A stretch of DNA of 50,189 bases from NCBI GenBank assembly GCA_946481965.1, contig CAMLPN010000011.1, positions 1 through 50,189 of the forward strand, given 5' to 3'. The position numbers and the translations under genes are program-made. The number at the start of each line of letters is the position of its first letter. The stretch's first letter is position 1. The DNA comes from an uncultured Neisseriaceae bacterium. Lineage in GTDB: Bacteria; Pseudomonadota; Gammaproteobacteria; Burkholderiales; Neisseriaceae. A model generated the notes under the pieces. It worked only from the letters and a program-made list of their open reading frames with translations. It was not told the origin of the DNA and did not search any database. Positions 27,654 to 38,274 of this stretch are shown here, piece by piece.

Positions 27654-28386
27654 TATGTTAGTGATATGAAAAGATAGCATAATATATTGCTTTAGCTGGG
27701 AATACTAGACTTGATTTGTTGATAATCCAAATAGTAAACCTGTAGGCTATCACGATTATGATTAAGGTGAATTCCCAGCAAACAAAGTATTAATCATTAT
27801 TATTTTATTGACTAATAAAACATTGCATGTAAAAAAAGTTTTCCAAATTTAGCAAAACCTATTTTTGAGACTTGTCATGAATGATTCGATAAATTCAGAA
27901 TTACCCTAAAATAAACAAGCTCATCAATTTTACATTACTGAGTCAGGAATTTTGAAAATCGATACGATCCATTAATCTGATCGATTTGGTTTTAATCATT
28001 TCTATCATGTTTTTTGGCTTTCGACCAAATAAATTCAAATTTTGATGTGAAACAATTGAGATTATTAGAGGTTGTGATCACTTATTAGAGATTACAAATT
28101 CCTTGATATTCTCGTTAGAATGAATAGCTTAATAACGGGAAACAATGTTTGATTTGGTTAATAATCGTTTATCAGATATGATGTTTTTGCTGTTATTAAT
28201 TACTGTGATGTCTTTTGATTAGTGAATAAAAAGGCTTTGCGCTCAAGATAGTAAATATCAGCAGTAAAATCGATGATTAGATATTGTGGTGTTAATTAAA
28301 TTACACTTTTCTTCATCACTTAAGACTGCTAAAAATCTGTATAGAATTGGTTTTACGTTTAGATAAATAATCAGGAAAGTATTTGC
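27654..28386. other. AT-rich intergenic region with a long-range inverted repeat
   Basis: 733 bp without a coding frame. GCTGGGAAT (27695-27703) and ATTCCCAGC (27771-27779) are exact complements 67 nt apart and could close a structured RNA or act as the distal part of the peroxidase transcript. The remainder holds the promoter for the next antiporter gene; nothing else stands out. Confidence 0.45.
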
Positions 28387-29889
28387 ATGGGTAGTGTACT
28401 TTTTCTTCAGGCAGTGACCGTTATTTTCTCACTGTCCATTGTCACGACATTATTAAATAAACGCCTCTTTGATATGCCACCTGCTATTGGTGTACCAATT
28501 GTTTCAGCCATTCTGGTTTTTTCCTTACAGTGGTGTATGAATTTGTTTGGGCGCAATCACTTTATACATGTCGACATCATGGCATTAAAAGCTGCGGTTG
28601 GAAATATCAACTTTTATGACTTTCTGCTAAATGGTGTGATTTGTTTTATTCTGACATCATCTGCGCTGAAATTTAAAATTTCTGATTTAAAACGCTATTG
28701 GCGACAAATACTCATACTGGCGACATTAGGGCTATTACTTTGCTCATTGCTTTTTGGCGGAATGATTTATGCATTTCAGTATCTGATTGGTGATTATGTG
28801 CCAATCATGGTATTGCTGTTACTTGGTTCTGCTTTAGGCGCAACTGACCCGATCGGCATTAAAGGGGTACTCAGCTCAATCAGAACACCGCGACACCTGA
28901 TGGTTAAACTTGAAGGTGAATCATTGTTTAATGATGCTATGTGTATCGTCGTTTTCATGACTATTCTAACTTTAATTAATGGTCAGCATGTGTCTCCGAT
29001 TGGAGTAATAGAAAATTTCTTTTATGAGATTATCGCTGCGGTCATTATTGGTTTTATTTTTGGCAGCGGTGCTTTACGACTGTTACATGGTAAACATGAA
29101 AATGAGTCACTGATCCTGACCACTGCATTACTGGCTTCTGGTTCTTATCTGGTGGCTTTCTTTGCTCATGCCTCTGGTCCTATTGCCTGTGTCGTTGGTG
29201 GGTTGATAGTTGGTAATAAATGGCAGGAAGTTTTACAGAAAAAAGAAATCGATGATGTTAATAATTTCTGGCACGCTGTGGAAGGAATTATTAATTCTTT
29301 TCTGTTTACCTTAATCGGTCTGGAATTATTCATTGTTGATATCAATAAAACGCTGGTGATTGGCGGGATTGTGGCCTTTGTTTTATTACACATCAGTCGC
29401 TTTGTTGGTAATATGTTTGCCTTTATGCTGTTTCCTAAAGTCTATAAAAAAAGCTATCATGGTAGCTTAACCATTCTTTCATGGGGTGGCGTCCGTGGCG
29501 GTATTTCTTTGGCTTTGATTTTAGCTGTTGCAAATATACCGGCACTGGCCAAATACAGTGATATTTTAGTCGGTTACACTTTTATTTGTGTATTACTCTC
29601 TGGCGTAGTCTGTGGATTGGGATTACCGGAAGTATTAAACGCCTTTTACTATAACCCCAACGAACCCAAACATGGCTTTCGTGGCTGGTATCAACGCCAA
29701 TGTCACCGCTTTAATCGCAGTGGAGTAATGTATACCATTGAAGATCGCCCTGATGGTTCTGAATATATTTCTGTGTATAACCCGGTTGCTGTAACGAAAT
29801 CAGCTTCAGATACCAGCGAAGAAATTGCTTTGACTCCGGAAGAATTAAAACAAAAAGTGGATAAACTTGAAAATCCAGATAATTTTTAA
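28387..29889 (+). CDS. Na+/H+ antiporter, CPA1 (NhaP-like) family
   Basis: 500 aa with about twelve transmembrane helices. The ion-binding motif ATDPIGIKG (about 156-164) and EGESLFNDAMCIVVF (about 178-192) are the CPA1 hallmark, and SWGGVRGGISLALILAV lies in the later half. A hydrophilic tail of about 85 residues follows the transport domain. It exchanges sodium (or potassium) for protons at the inner membrane. Monocistronic, ending at a bidirectional terminator. Confidence 0.9.
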   Translation: MGSVLFLQAVTVIFSLSIVTTLLNKRLFDMPPAIGVPIVSAILVFSLQWCMNLFGRNHFIHVDIMALKAAVGNINFYDFLLNGVICFILTSSALKFKISDLKRYWRQILILATLGLLLCSLLFGGMIYAFQYLIGDYVPIMVLLLLGSALGATDPIGIKGVLSSIRTPRHLMVKLEGESLFNDAMCIVVFMTILTLINGQHVSPIGVIENFFYEIIAAVIIGFIFGSGALRLLHGKHENESLILTTALLASGSYLVAFFAHASGPIACVVGGLIVGNKWQEVLQKKEIDDVNNFWHAVEGIINSFLFTLIGLELFIVDINKTLVIGGIVAFVLLHISRFVGNMFAFMLFPKVYKKSYHGSLTILSWGGVRGGISLALILAVANIPALAKYSDILVGYTFICVLLSGVVCGLGLPEVLNAFYYNPNEPKHGFRGWYQRQCHRFNRSGVMYTIEDRPDGSEYISVYNPVAVTKSASDTSEEIALTPEELKQKVDKLENPDNF

Positions 29890-29898
29890 TCAGCAAAT

Positions 29899-29930
29899 AA
29901 AAAGCCAGCATAATCTTATGCTGGCTTTTT
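29899..29930. terminator. Bidirectional terminator between the NhaP-like gene and thrC
   Basis: A perfect stem (AAAAAGCCAGCATA paired with TATGCTGGCTTTTT) has a 4-nt loop, an A run on one side and T's on the other, between convergent genes. Confidence 0.92.
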
Positions 29931-29962
29931 CATATTGGCAATTAAAGTAAATCGATTATTAT

Positions 29963-31375
29963 TTAATCCAATTGAGTGCAAACAAACTGTTTTACAGCCT
30001 GCACATCGTTATCCAATACCGTAACCCGTTGCGGTAACTCTTCCAGATTGGTTAAATTTTCGGGACGAGGGATGGATACATCAGCGCCAACTGCTTGCTG
30101 TATCGTTTCTTTGAATTTTGCTGCTTTAGCCGTTTCTAAACAGACAACCACTTCACCAATTTCACGCAGTTGACGGGCAACTTTAATGCCATCGGCAGTA
30201 TGCGGATCAATCAATTCACCGTCTTCTGCATATACCTGCGCAATGGTTTGCAGACGATCGCTGTGCATACTGCGCCCTGCTACAAAACCAAACTGATGAT
30301 GAATCTTGTCCAGTAACAAACTCAAATCAAAACCCTGTCCTATGGCTACCTGTTGCCATAGATGCTGCACCCTATCAGGATTGTGATCGACTACATCATA
30401 AATAAAACGTTCAAAATTTGATGCTTTCGAAATATCCATTGAGGGACTGGAAGTGACAAATGTATGCGCAGCATCACGAGGACGATAATGGCCGGAAGCA
30501 AAAAATTCGTTCAATACATCATTTTCATTAGTTGCTACCATTAAGCGATGGATGGGTAATCCCATGCTACGGGCAATATGTCCGGCAAGTACATTGCCGA
30601 AATTGCCACTAGGCACACAGAAAGAAACCTTTTGTTCATTGGTGTTGGTTGCAGCAAAATAACCTTTAAAATAATACACAATCTGCGCAACAATACGTCC
30701 CCAATTGATTGAATTCACCGTACTCAGATAGTAATGCTGTTTGAATTGATGATCATTCTGCAAGGCTTTAACAATATCCTGACAATCATCAAACATACCG
30801 CGCACGGCAATATTAAAAATATTTGCCTCTTGCAGGCTGTACATCTGTGCACGTTGAAATTCACTCATTTTGCCATAAGGAGACAACATAAACACATTTA
30901 CCCGCTCTTTGCCGCGCAAAGCATATTCTGCAGCAGAACCTGTATCTCCGCTGGTAGCACCGATAATATTCAGAAAACGATTTTCTCTTGTCAGTACATA
31001 CTCAAATAAATTACCCAGTAATTGCATGGCCATGTCTTTAAAGGCCAGTGTCGGACCATTAGATAATCCTTCTATTTTGATACCGTCATGCAAAGTACGA
31101 ACAGGAGTAATTTCATCGCTTCCGAAAATTTCTTTAGTATAGGTTTTATCTATAATCGCTTTCAGATCAGCTCTGGGAATATCAGTAGCAAATAAACTAA
31201 TAATTTGCAAGGCCAGATCAGCGTAATTCAATTCGCGCCATTGCAGTAATGTATGTGCATCTACATAAGGATAGGATTGTGGTAATAATAATCCACCATC
31301 TTCAGCTAAACCAGCCATTAACGCCTGACTAAAAGTTTTTGGCGCTGTCTGTCCTCTGGTACTAATATATTTCAT
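29963..31375 (-). CDS. thrC: Threonine synthase
   Basis: 470 aa from the ATG at 31375, which has GGGAG at proper distance and gives the family's MKYISTRG start; the frame is open to 31402. It converts O-phosphohomoserine to threonine with PLP. The PLP lysine is K113 in GPTLAFKDMAMQ; TSGDTGSAAEYAL and VPSGNFGNVLAG are phosphate- and substrate-binding loops of the long proteobacterial form. No thrA or thrB is in the window. It is followed by a shared terminator. Confidence 0.96.
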   Translation of the reverse strand: MKYISTRGQTAPKTFSQALMAGLAEDGGLLLPQSYPYVDAHTLLQWRELNYADLALQIISLFATDIPRADLKAIIDKTYTKEIFGSDEITPVRTLHDGIKIEGLSNGPTLAFKDMAMQLLGNLFEYVLTRENRFLNIIGATSGDTGSAAEYALRGKERVNVFMLSPYGKMSEFQRAQMYSLQEANIFNIAVRGMFDDCQDIVKALQNDHQFKQHYYLSTVNSINWGRIVAQIVYYFKGYFAATNTNEQKVSFCVPSGNFGNVLAGHIARSMGLPIHRLMVATNENDVLNEFFASGHYRPRDAAHTFVTSSPSMDISKASNFERFIYDVVDHNPDRVQHLWQQVAIGQGFDLSLLLDKIHHQFGFVAGRSMHSDRLQTIAQVYAEDGELIDPHTADGIKVARQLREIGEVVVCLETAKAAKFKETIQQAVGADVSIPRPENLTNLEELPQRVTVLDNDVQAVKQFVCTQLD

Positions 31376-32168
31376 CACTTCTCCCACATGATCTTCAAAC
31401 AAATGTTCAGATTAACGATAAATTACCACTAAGTTAGTGATGTACAGTCTTAACAAGCAATCATATCTTGATCCAGTCATTCAGAAAGATTTTACGGATC
31501 GTCCCGCTATGGCATTCGACTTAACTAGACAAAACCATTTATACAGTCACAAATAATCGGTAATTATAGGCACAAATTAAAAGTGATTAGGAAAAAAATA
31601 TCATGTTGTCGCCATTCTCAGAAAGCTTACCCATATAAATCCAGATTTTGTGTAATACATATAGCAACTGAAATGACTCAATCAAACACTGATTATCTTT
31701 TACGATGATCAGCCAAACACTTGCTAATATTTTGCTAAGCAATCAGCGATCGAAACGTATTAAATCCTTAAAAATTGATATTTTTAAAAATTACAACAGA
31801 TTTTAGTATTTGAAATGATAATGAATTAAACAGTTGAAATTATCATATTCTGAAAAAATAACTCAATTGAATATTGCAGAAATTATCCCCATCCACATTA
31901 CAATATAATTTTATAAAATACTGTATATATTAAACATAATGCCTAACAAATTTTGTCTTATCAGGTTCGGGCGATTGATATTTTGTGATTAATTTTTCAA
32001 GATGTGCACTCAAGGTATTCTCGAAATCCACCAAGAATCTGTAACATATTTTGTGTCGGATTTTAATTAGAAATAAAAGATAGCTCATTTGTCAAAAACT
32101 GGAATCTAAATATTATTAATTTAAGGTTTCTTGTTTTATTTTTCTCTGAAGCGTTACTATTACATAAT
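31376..32168. other. Intergenic region upstream of thrC
   Basis: 793 bp with no credible gene. The part next to thrC should contain its promoter; no threonine-rich leader peptide was seen. The far side is the 3' end of the flavin-protein gene. No repeats or terminators were recognised. Confidence 0.4.
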
Positions 32169-32642
32169 TTAATGTTTTTTAGCTGTATAGGCTTGTACTT
32201 CTATTTTTATGACAATAACCGGTTTAACATCTCTTTCGGAAAACGTAAAAGATTTACTTGGTGCAACTTTATTCATCATCATCTGAAATGCAGCTATTTT
32301 TGCGGCTGGTTCTTCAATAAACGTTGCACAACCATTTCCAATAATACTGGCATAAGCAAATGAATATTTGCAGGCTTTTTCATCATCAGTGATTAATCGA
32401 TGTCGCGTATCTAGTTCAAAGCTTAGCAAGGGGTTTTGTCTAAGTAAATCAACTTTAGTACCAACTTTAGCTCCATGAATATAAAAAATAAGCTGATTAT
32501 TAGGTTTTACTTCATAACAAAAGTTAACAGGAACAATATACGGGAAATCGCCATTATTCATTGCTAAACGAATCACATCGGTATGATTTAAAATATCGAT
32601 CACCTCATCAATATCAGTTATTTCCCTATCTTTGCGTCTCAT
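32169..32642 (-). CDS. Pyridoxamine 5'-phosphate oxidase-like flavin-binding protein (NimA-like)
   Basis: 157 aa with a split-barrel FMN-binding fold. Characteristic pieces are the opening RRKDREITD, DVIRLAMNNGDFPYIVPVNF (beta strands of the barrel), FYIHGAKVGTKVDLL and YASIIGNGCATFIEEPAAK. This is the family of 5-nitroimidazole reductase-like proteins; the actual substrate is unknown. The start at 32642 is preferred because AAGGG lies 8 nt upstream; for the ATG at 32648 it is only 2 nt away. Monocistronic. Confidence 0.82.
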   Translation of the reverse strand: MRRKDREITDIDEVIDILNHTDVIRLAMNNGDFPYIVPVNFCYEVKPNNQLIFYIHGAKVGTKVDLLRQNPLLSFELDTRHRLITDDEKACKYSFAYASIIGNGCATFIEEPAAKIAAFQMMMNKVAPSKSFTFSERDVKPVIVIKIEVQAYTAKKH

Positions 32643-33294
32643 ACGCATATCCCTTTTTATATCATCGACAACTTAGATTGAAATAATAATGTAACTATCC
32701 CTTAAAATTATATCATTTCATTGTTTTATTTTTACTACCGCCCTACTTCCCAACACTAATATCCGTAAATATTTCAGCTCATTAAAATATACGTTTATTA
32801 TATTCATAATCTACATTTTCTAGAGAAGACAAAATTTATTTAAATAGATTTTTAATTCTTCTAAAGCTTCGATTTTACTATCGGTTTTTAATAATTCAGC
32901 AAAGAAATTTACGGATTTATTATCATCAATTAATGTTTTCTTTTTATAGTTTAAGCGAATAATTGGCTATCAATATAATAGTCAAAATTAAAGTCTTGAT
33001 CATTTTTTCTTTTTTAGTAGTTGTTTAATATTCAAAATATTTTTTTCTATCTCTGTAAATATCCCTATAGAAATTATCTCTTACAGATTCAATAAATCAA
33101 TGTCTCCTCCACAGGATAATCTATTATGCGACTGCTACATTTATTTGCAATCTCTAGCTGAAATAGTTTAATCCTTACATTAATTACTTACTACAATATG
33201 AAGAAATATACTGTAAGTAAGTACAACACATATAAAATAATGCTTTAAGGTACAATAGTAAACTAGTGAATTAGAGTATACAGACTGGCAGATT
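32643..33294. other. AT-rich divergent region between the flavin-protein gene and rarA
   Basis: 652 bp, mostly A/T, with several short stop-broken frames and no gene. Sequence near 33240-33290 should contain the rarA promoter, but boxes are not clear. Confidence 0.4.
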
Positions 33295-34608
33295 ATGGAC
33301 TTATTCAGCCAAAAACCTTTATCTCCGCTGGCGGAACAATTACGCCCACATTCGTTGGATGATGTTATTGGACAGCAACATCTTATTGGGAGCGGAAAAC
33401 CCTTACGAGTAGCCATTGAAAGTGGTCGTCTGCATTCAATGCTATTATGGGGACCACCTGGAGTGGGGAAAACCACTTTAGCGCGTATACTGGCACAAAG
33501 TTTTAAAGCACAGTTTTTACCCATATCTGCTGTGTTTTCTGGGGTAAAAGAGATACGTGAAGCTATCGAAAAAGCTGAACTGGCACTACAGAATGGTCAG
33601 AGTACAATTCTCTTTGTAGATGAAGTTCATCGCTTTAATAAATCGCAACAAGATGCGTTTTTGCCTTATGTTGAAAGCGGATTGCTAACCTTTATCGGTG
33701 CAACCACTGAAAATCCGTCTTTTGAAGTCAATCCGGCTCTATTAAGCCGTGCCCAAGTCTATACTCTGCACTCTCTTAAAGCAGAAGAATTGCAACAACT
33801 CCAGCTTAAGGTCTTAAGCCTGCCGGAATTTAAAACACTATCCATCGATGACGACGCTCAAAATATGATTATCAGCAGCGCTGATGGGGATGGTCGTCGT
33901 TTTCTGAATTTACTTGAACAACTGATTCGTACTGCACAATCTCAGAATCAAAACATTATCAGTGCTGAGATGACAGCCAGCACTTTGGGAACCCATCTGC
34001 GTCGATTTGATAAAGGTGGTGATAGCTTTTATGAACAGATTTCTGCCTTGCATAAATCGGTACGCGGCTCTCATCCTAATGCAGCATTATATTGGTTTAC
34101 GCGCATGCTTGACGGTGGAGCCGATCCGCGTTATTTATCCAGACGAATTGTGCGTATGGCCTGGGAGGATATCGGATTGGCTGATCCGCGCGCGATGCAA
34201 ATCGCTAATGATGCTGCTTCAACTTATGAGCGCCTCGGCAGTCCAGAAGGTGAACTGGCATTGGCGCAAGCCGTGCTATATTTAGCTTGTGCAGCAAAAA
34301 GTAATGCCGGATACAATGCCTATAATGAGGCTTGCACATTCGTAAAAAGTCACTCGTCCAATGAAGTACCTGTCCATCTTAGAAATGCACCTACTAAATT
34401 GATGAAAAAATTAGGGTATGGTCGTGATTATCGATACGCTCATGATGAGCCTAATGCCTATGCAGCTGGTGAAACATATATGCCGGATGGCATGGAGGAG
34501 CCTAATTTTTACCAGCCGGTAGAACGCGGTCTGGAAATTAAAATAGCAGAAAAGCTGGCCTATCTGCGAACTCTGGACGATGAAGCGAATAAAAATGAAA
34601 CAAACTAA
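33295..34608 (+). CDS. rarA: Replication-associated recombination protein A (AAA ATPase)
   Basis: 437 aa, family length. RarA/MgsA acts at stalled replication forks and is related to clamp-loader ATPases. Walker A is GPPGVGKTT (about 53-61), Walker B is ILFVDEVHRF (about 104-113), sensor 1 is GATTENP, and the C-terminal helical tetramerisation region includes MLDGGADPRYLSRRIVRMAWEDIGLADP. It overlaps the next gene by 14 bp. Confidence 0.95.
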   Translation: MDLFSQKPLSPLAEQLRPHSLDDVIGQQHLIGSGKPLRVAIESGRLHSMLLWGPPGVGKTTLARILAQSFKAQFLPISAVFSGVKEIREAIEKAELALQNGQSTILFVDEVHRFNKSQQDAFLPYVESGLLTFIGATTENPSFEVNPALLSRAQVYTLHSLKAEELQQLQLKVLSLPEFKTLSIDDDAQNMIISSADGDGRRFLNLLEQLIRTAQSQNQNIISAEMTASTLGTHLRRFDKGGDSFYEQISALHKSVRGSHPNAALYWFTRMLDGGADPRYLSRRIVRMAWEDIGLADPRAMQIANDAASTYERLGSPEGELALAQAVLYLACAAKSNAGYNAYNEACTFVKSHSSNEVPVHLRNAPTKLMKKLGYGRDYRYAHDEPNAYAAGETYMPDGMEEPNFYQPVERGLEIKIAEKLAYLRTLDDEANKNETN

Positions 34609-35653
34609 TCAGCCACTTTGCACTATTTCATCTAGACCGTTTGGCAGCATAGATGAGTGTGAAGCTACGCTGTGGACCCTAACCAACCACAATGGCATGC
34701 AAATCGCCATCATGGATTTTGGTGCCACCATCACCTCTATAAAATTGCCAGCTGCCAAACAACTTATCGAATGTGTTTTAGGCTTTGATCATGCCGAGGC
34801 CTATGGTAGCGAGTATTATCGCCAAAATAATCCTCATCTGGGAGCTATTATTGGCCGCCATGCCGGACGAATTAGCTTTGCCAGAGCGCCATTGAACGAG
34901 CAAATGCTGCATCTTTCAGCAAATCTACATCAGCATCATCTGCATGGAGGTCATATTGGTTTTGATCAGCACTGGTGGGAGCTGGTTGCACAACATTGTG
35001 ATGATCATGCAGCTTCACTTACTTTACATCTGTTCAGTCTTGATGGTGATGAAGGGTATCCGGGCAATTTGCATGTCTGGGTTAACTATACCCTGACCAG
35101 CGACAATGAACTGAAAGTCAACTTTCGTGCCCAATGTGATCAGGATACCTTACTTAATCTGACCCAACATAGCTATTTTAATCTGTCATCAACTGCAAAC
35201 AGTATTAGCCAACATCGGTTGTGGCTCGCACCACGACAAATGATTGCAACCGACAACAATATGATACCAACAGGACATCTGGTTGATGTGCCACCGTCAC
35301 TGGATTTTAATAAAAGTCGTATCATTGCTGATACCATCATAGATACAGCCTTTATTCTGCCTGAAAAAGATAATGCCGATATGATTGTTGCCAGATTGTA
35401 CGCTGCTGATAGCGGGTTCTCTTTAGCAGTTAGCACTGATGCGCCTATATTAGTGGTATACAATGCCGAACATCTGCCTCATCAGCCTATTAGTGAGCGT
35501 AAATCATTACAGCCATTTGCTGCCATTTGTTTCGAACCGCAGGGTTATTCAGATGCGCCTAATCATGCTGCTTTTCCCAATAATATCTTAAGAAAAAATA
35601 CTACTTTTACACAAAATATTAATTACCAGTTCGATTTTCCCAAGATCAGATAA
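34595..35653 (+). CDS. galM: Aldose 1-epimerase (mutarotase)
   Basis: 352 aa. It interconverts alpha and beta anomers of sugars. The galactose-mutarotase fold shows NPHLGAIIGRHAGRI, the catalytic His pair region LHGGHIGFDQHWWE (first His) and NLTQHSYFNL (second His), with the catalytic Glu in CFEPQGYSDAPN near the end. The ATG at 34595 is chosen; the in-frame ATG at 34580 extends further into rarA. It is translationally coupled to rarA by overlap. The specific sugar is not evident. Confidence 0.9.
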   Translation: MKQTNQPLCTISSRPFGSIDECEATLWTLTNHNGMQIAIMDFGATITSIKLPAAKQLIECVLGFDHAEAYGSEYYRQNNPHLGAIIGRHAGRISFARAPLNEQMLHLSANLHQHHLHGGHIGFDQHWWELVAQHCDDHAASLTLHLFSLDGDEGYPGNLHVWVNYTLTSDNELKVNFRAQCDQDTLLNLTQHSYFNLSSTANSISQHRLWLAPRQMIATDNNMIPTGHLVDVPPSLDFNKSRIIADTIIDTAFILPEKDNADMIVARLYAADSGFSLAVSTDAPILVVYNAEHLPHQPISERKSLQPFAAICFEPQGYSDAPNHAAFPNNILRKNTTFTQNINYQFDFPKIR

Positions 35654-35755
35654 AATCTTATCTATATCTTCGCAAGTAAACAAATAATGATCATATTGGC
35701 TAAATGCCCATGTTAAAATAAACCTCTTTATTATCCTGACCAAAGACGACCTATT

Positions 35756-36463
35756 ATGAAGTGGAATGATATACACGCTATAGCTTTTGATCTTGACGGT
35801 ACATTAGTTGATTCAATTGCAGATTTATGTGCTGCTGCCAATCACATGCGAGCCGAATTTAAGCTCCCTCCCCTGCCTCATGACGAGCTGACAACATATG
35901 TTGGCGATGGTTTAGGCATACTGGTTCATCGTGCACTAAGCGGACGTAAAGATGGTCAAGTCGAAGAGGCTATGTGGACACGAGGATTCACCCTCTTTAT
36001 GAGTTACTATCGCGACCATTTAAGTGTGTACACCCGCCCGTATCCAGAGGTTGAAACCGCTTTAGCCTTATTCAAAGCACGTAATCTGCCTATGGCTGTT
36101 ATTACCAACAAAAATGAAGTTTTGGCAGTAGAATTATTATGTCAGCTTGGTTTAGCAAACTATTTCAGTTTGATTGTAGGTGGTGACACTTTAACCGAAA
36201 AAAAACCTTCTCCCATGCCAATCTTGCATACGGCAGAAGTATTGGGTGTAGATGTACACAATTTATTAATGGTTGGTGATTCTGCCAATGATATTGTTGC
36301 TGCCAAAGCAGCCGGTGCTTTAAGTTGTGGGGTGAGCTGGGGATATGCTGATATGGGACAATTAGCGCAACATGCAGAAACCAAACCAGATATGATTGTT
36401 GACCATTTACCACAAATAGACGATGGTATTCGCCTGCATGGAGAACAAGAAATTCAGGCATGA
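35756..36463 (+). CDS. gph: Phosphoglycolate phosphatase (HAD superfamily)
   Basis: 235 aa. HAD motif 1 is FDLDGTLVDS with nucleophile D12 and D14. A helical cap follows, then motif 2 ITNKN (Thr), motif 3 lysine in TEKKPSPMPI and motif 4 MVGDSANDIVAAKAAG. Gph hydrolyses 2-phosphoglycolate, arising for example from repair of oxidised DNA ends. Its stop overlaps the recX start by 4 bp (ATGA), so the two are coupled. Confidence 0.9.
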   Translation: MKWNDIHAIAFDLDGTLVDSIADLCAAANHMRAEFKLPPLPHDELTTYVGDGLGILVHRALSGRKDGQVEEAMWTRGFTLFMSYYRDHLSVYTRPYPEVETALALFKARNLPMAVITNKNEVLAVELLCQLGLANYFSLIVGGDTLTEKKPSPMPILHTAEVLGVDVHNLLMVGDSANDIVAAKAAGALSCGVSWGYADMGQLAQHAETKPDMIVDHLPQIDDGIRLHGEQEIQA

Positions 36464-36930
36464 GCAATAAAATCAGCTTGCGTAGCCGAGCATTAAACAT
36501 TCTGGCACGACAGGAAATTAGCCGCAGTGAGCTGGCTCGCAAGCTGCGTCCATACGTTGGCGAAAATGACGATCTGGAAGTATTGCTAAATGAACTGGCT
36601 GAGCGCCACTGGCAATCTGACGAACGCTATACCGAAATTTATGTTAACAGTAAAAGTCGTTTGCATGGCAATTTACGTCTGCAACAAAGTCTGCAACAAA
36701 AAGGAATTGATCCGGCACTTATTCGGGAACATTTGCCAGACAGAGATGAGCAAATCGCTAATGCTGTAGCCATATTACATAAAAAATACCGGCAAGCTCC
36801 ATTTAATCTGAAAGAAAAGCATAAACAGATGCAATTTCTCGCCTATCGTGGTTTCAGTGCCGATATCATCCATACTGCATTACAACAAGCATGGGCTAAT
36901 GACTCGCTTCCTGATGAAGATTACTATTAA
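36460..36930 (+). CDS. recX: Regulatory protein RecX
   Basis: 156 aa, all helical. RecX binds and restrains RecA filaments. The sequence shows the usual repeats of three-helix modules: RALNILARQEISRSELARKL, LLNELAERHWQSDERYTEIYVNSK (family signature with W-x-D-x-R-[YF]), QQKGIDPALI and a closing FLAYRGFSADIIHTAL. It is coupled to gph and not next to recA in this window. A terminator follows. Confidence 0.92.
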   Translation: MSNKISLRSRALNILARQEISRSELARKLRPYVGENDDLEVLLNELAERHWQSDERYTEIYVNSKSRLHGNLRLQQSLQQKGIDPALIREHLPDRDEQIANAVAILHKKYRQAPFNLKEKHKQMQFLAYRGFSADIIHTALQQAWANDSLPDEDYY

Positions 36931-36972
36931 TATGAAAATTTAATCAATATTCGTACTGCATTAATAATGACA

Positions 36973-37002
36973 AAAAGCCCGAATAAATTTGTTCGGGCTT
37001 TT
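36973..37002. terminator. Bidirectional terminator between recX and the BASS transporter gene
   Basis: AAAAGCCCGAA pairs with TTCGGGCTTTT around an 8-nt loop, with A's left and T's right, between convergent genes. Confidence 0.9.
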
Positions 37003-37024
37003 ATTGTGTAATCTGGGTCAAATC

Positions 37025-37978
37025 TCAGTGTAAACTAACATCTTCTTTTTTAACATGATCATTGATCGTACCTGTCGGTTTACCAGACCAGTAACCAGCC
37101 AGAAAAGAACCAGATATATTATGCCACAACGAAAATATGGCCCCCGGTAAAGCCGCCAGCGGAGTAAAGAATTTTGTACCTAATACAGCTGCTAAACCAG
37201 AATTCTGCATACCTACTTCTAACGCTAATGTACGGCAAACAGATTTATCAAAACCACATAACCGTCCTCCCCAGTATCCTCCGAGAAGTCCTATGCCATT
37301 GTGCAGCATCACACCAATTATCACGATAAAAGTTTCAGAAGTTATCTTATTGCTGCTCAGTGAGACCACCGTTGAAAGCACCACAATGATAATGCACATA
37401 GTGATCAGTGGTAACCACGGTATCACCCTTTTCACCTGCTGTGGAATAAAATAATTGATGGTAATACCCAATGCTATCGGTAGGGCCACAATTAAAACAA
37501 TTTCTTTTAACATGTGAGCAACTGGAACATCTATAGTTGCAGCAATATACATTCTTGCTAATATTGGTGTCGCGAATATACCGACAACGGTAGACAATGC
37601 ACTAATAGTTACCGACAATGCCACATCACCCTTGGATAAAAACACCATTACATTGGATGCTGTACCACTGGCCACACATCCAACCAGCACCATACCAGCC
37701 TGCAACTCAGCAGGCATGTTCAGCATTTTAGCAATACCCCATGCAGCCAAAGGCATAATCAGATAATGCAGAAAGATACCAGCAGCAATCGGTAATGGAC
37801 GTTTAAATATACGGGTGAAATCATCAATTTTCAGTGTCATACCCATCGACAGCATGATGAGCATAAGCATTTCTGAAATGTAAGGTTTGAGTGGAACGAA
37901 AAGATCGGGTTGAAAGTAAGCGTATATAGAACATAAGGCTGCCCATAACGGAAACAGCCTTGTGATGGTCGCAATCAT
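37025..37978 (-). CDS. Bile acid:sodium symporter family (BASS) transporter
   Basis: 317 aa with about nine or ten transmembrane helices. Family motifs are [36 protein letters not shown] (the crossover region) and [15 protein letters not shown]. The sequence is close to the bacterial PanS-type subgroup proposed to move ketopantoate or other organic anions with sodium; the substrate here is unproven. It lies 29 bp after rpsT on the same strand and may be read through from it. Confidence 0.88.
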   Translation of the reverse strand: MIATITRLFPLWAALCSIYAYFQPDLFVPLKPYISEMLMLIMLSMGMTLKIDDFTRIFKRPLPIAAGIFLHYLIMPLAAWGIAKMLNMPAELQAGMVLVGCVASGTASNVMVFLSKGDVALSVTISALSTVVGIFATPILARMYIAATIDVPVAHMLKEIVLIVALPIALGITINYFIPQQVKRVIPWLPLITMCIIIVVLSTVVSLSSNKITSETFIVIIGVMLHNGIGLLGGYWGGRLCGFDKSVCRTLALEVGMQNSGLAAVLGTKFFTPLAALPGAIFSLWHNISGSFLAGYWSGKPTGTINDHVKKEDVSLH

Positions 37979-38007
37979 GAGAATGTTCTCATTGCAGGTT
38001 AATAAAA

Positions 38008-38274
38008 TTATGCAGCCATTGCTTTGATCTTAGCAGATAAACGACTTTTATGACGAGCTGCTTTATTTTTATGGAATACACCTTTATCGGCGATTCGATC
38101 AATAACTTTTACGCTTTCAACAAAAGTAGCCTGAGCAGCAGCTTTATCGCCTGCTTCAACAGCTTTTAATACTTTTTTTACCGCGGTACGAAAAGCGGTA
38201 CGTAAGCTGGCATTATGGGCACGTTGTTTCAATGCCTGACGGGCACGTTTACGAGATTGTGCACTATTGGCCAT
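38008..38274 (-). CDS. rpsT: 30S ribosomal protein S20
   Basis: 88 aa. The start [21 protein letters not shown] is the family signature, with helical Lys/Ala-rich core and the [20 protein letters not shown] ending. The ATG at 38274 has AGGAG upstream; the adjacent TTG at 38277 is not used. First gene of a probable two-gene unit with the BASS transporter. Confidence 0.97.
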   Translation of the reverse strand: MANSAQSRKRARQALKQRAHNASLRTAFRTAVKKVLKAVEAGDKAAAQATFVESVKVIDRIADKGVFHKNKAARHKSRLSAKIKAMAA

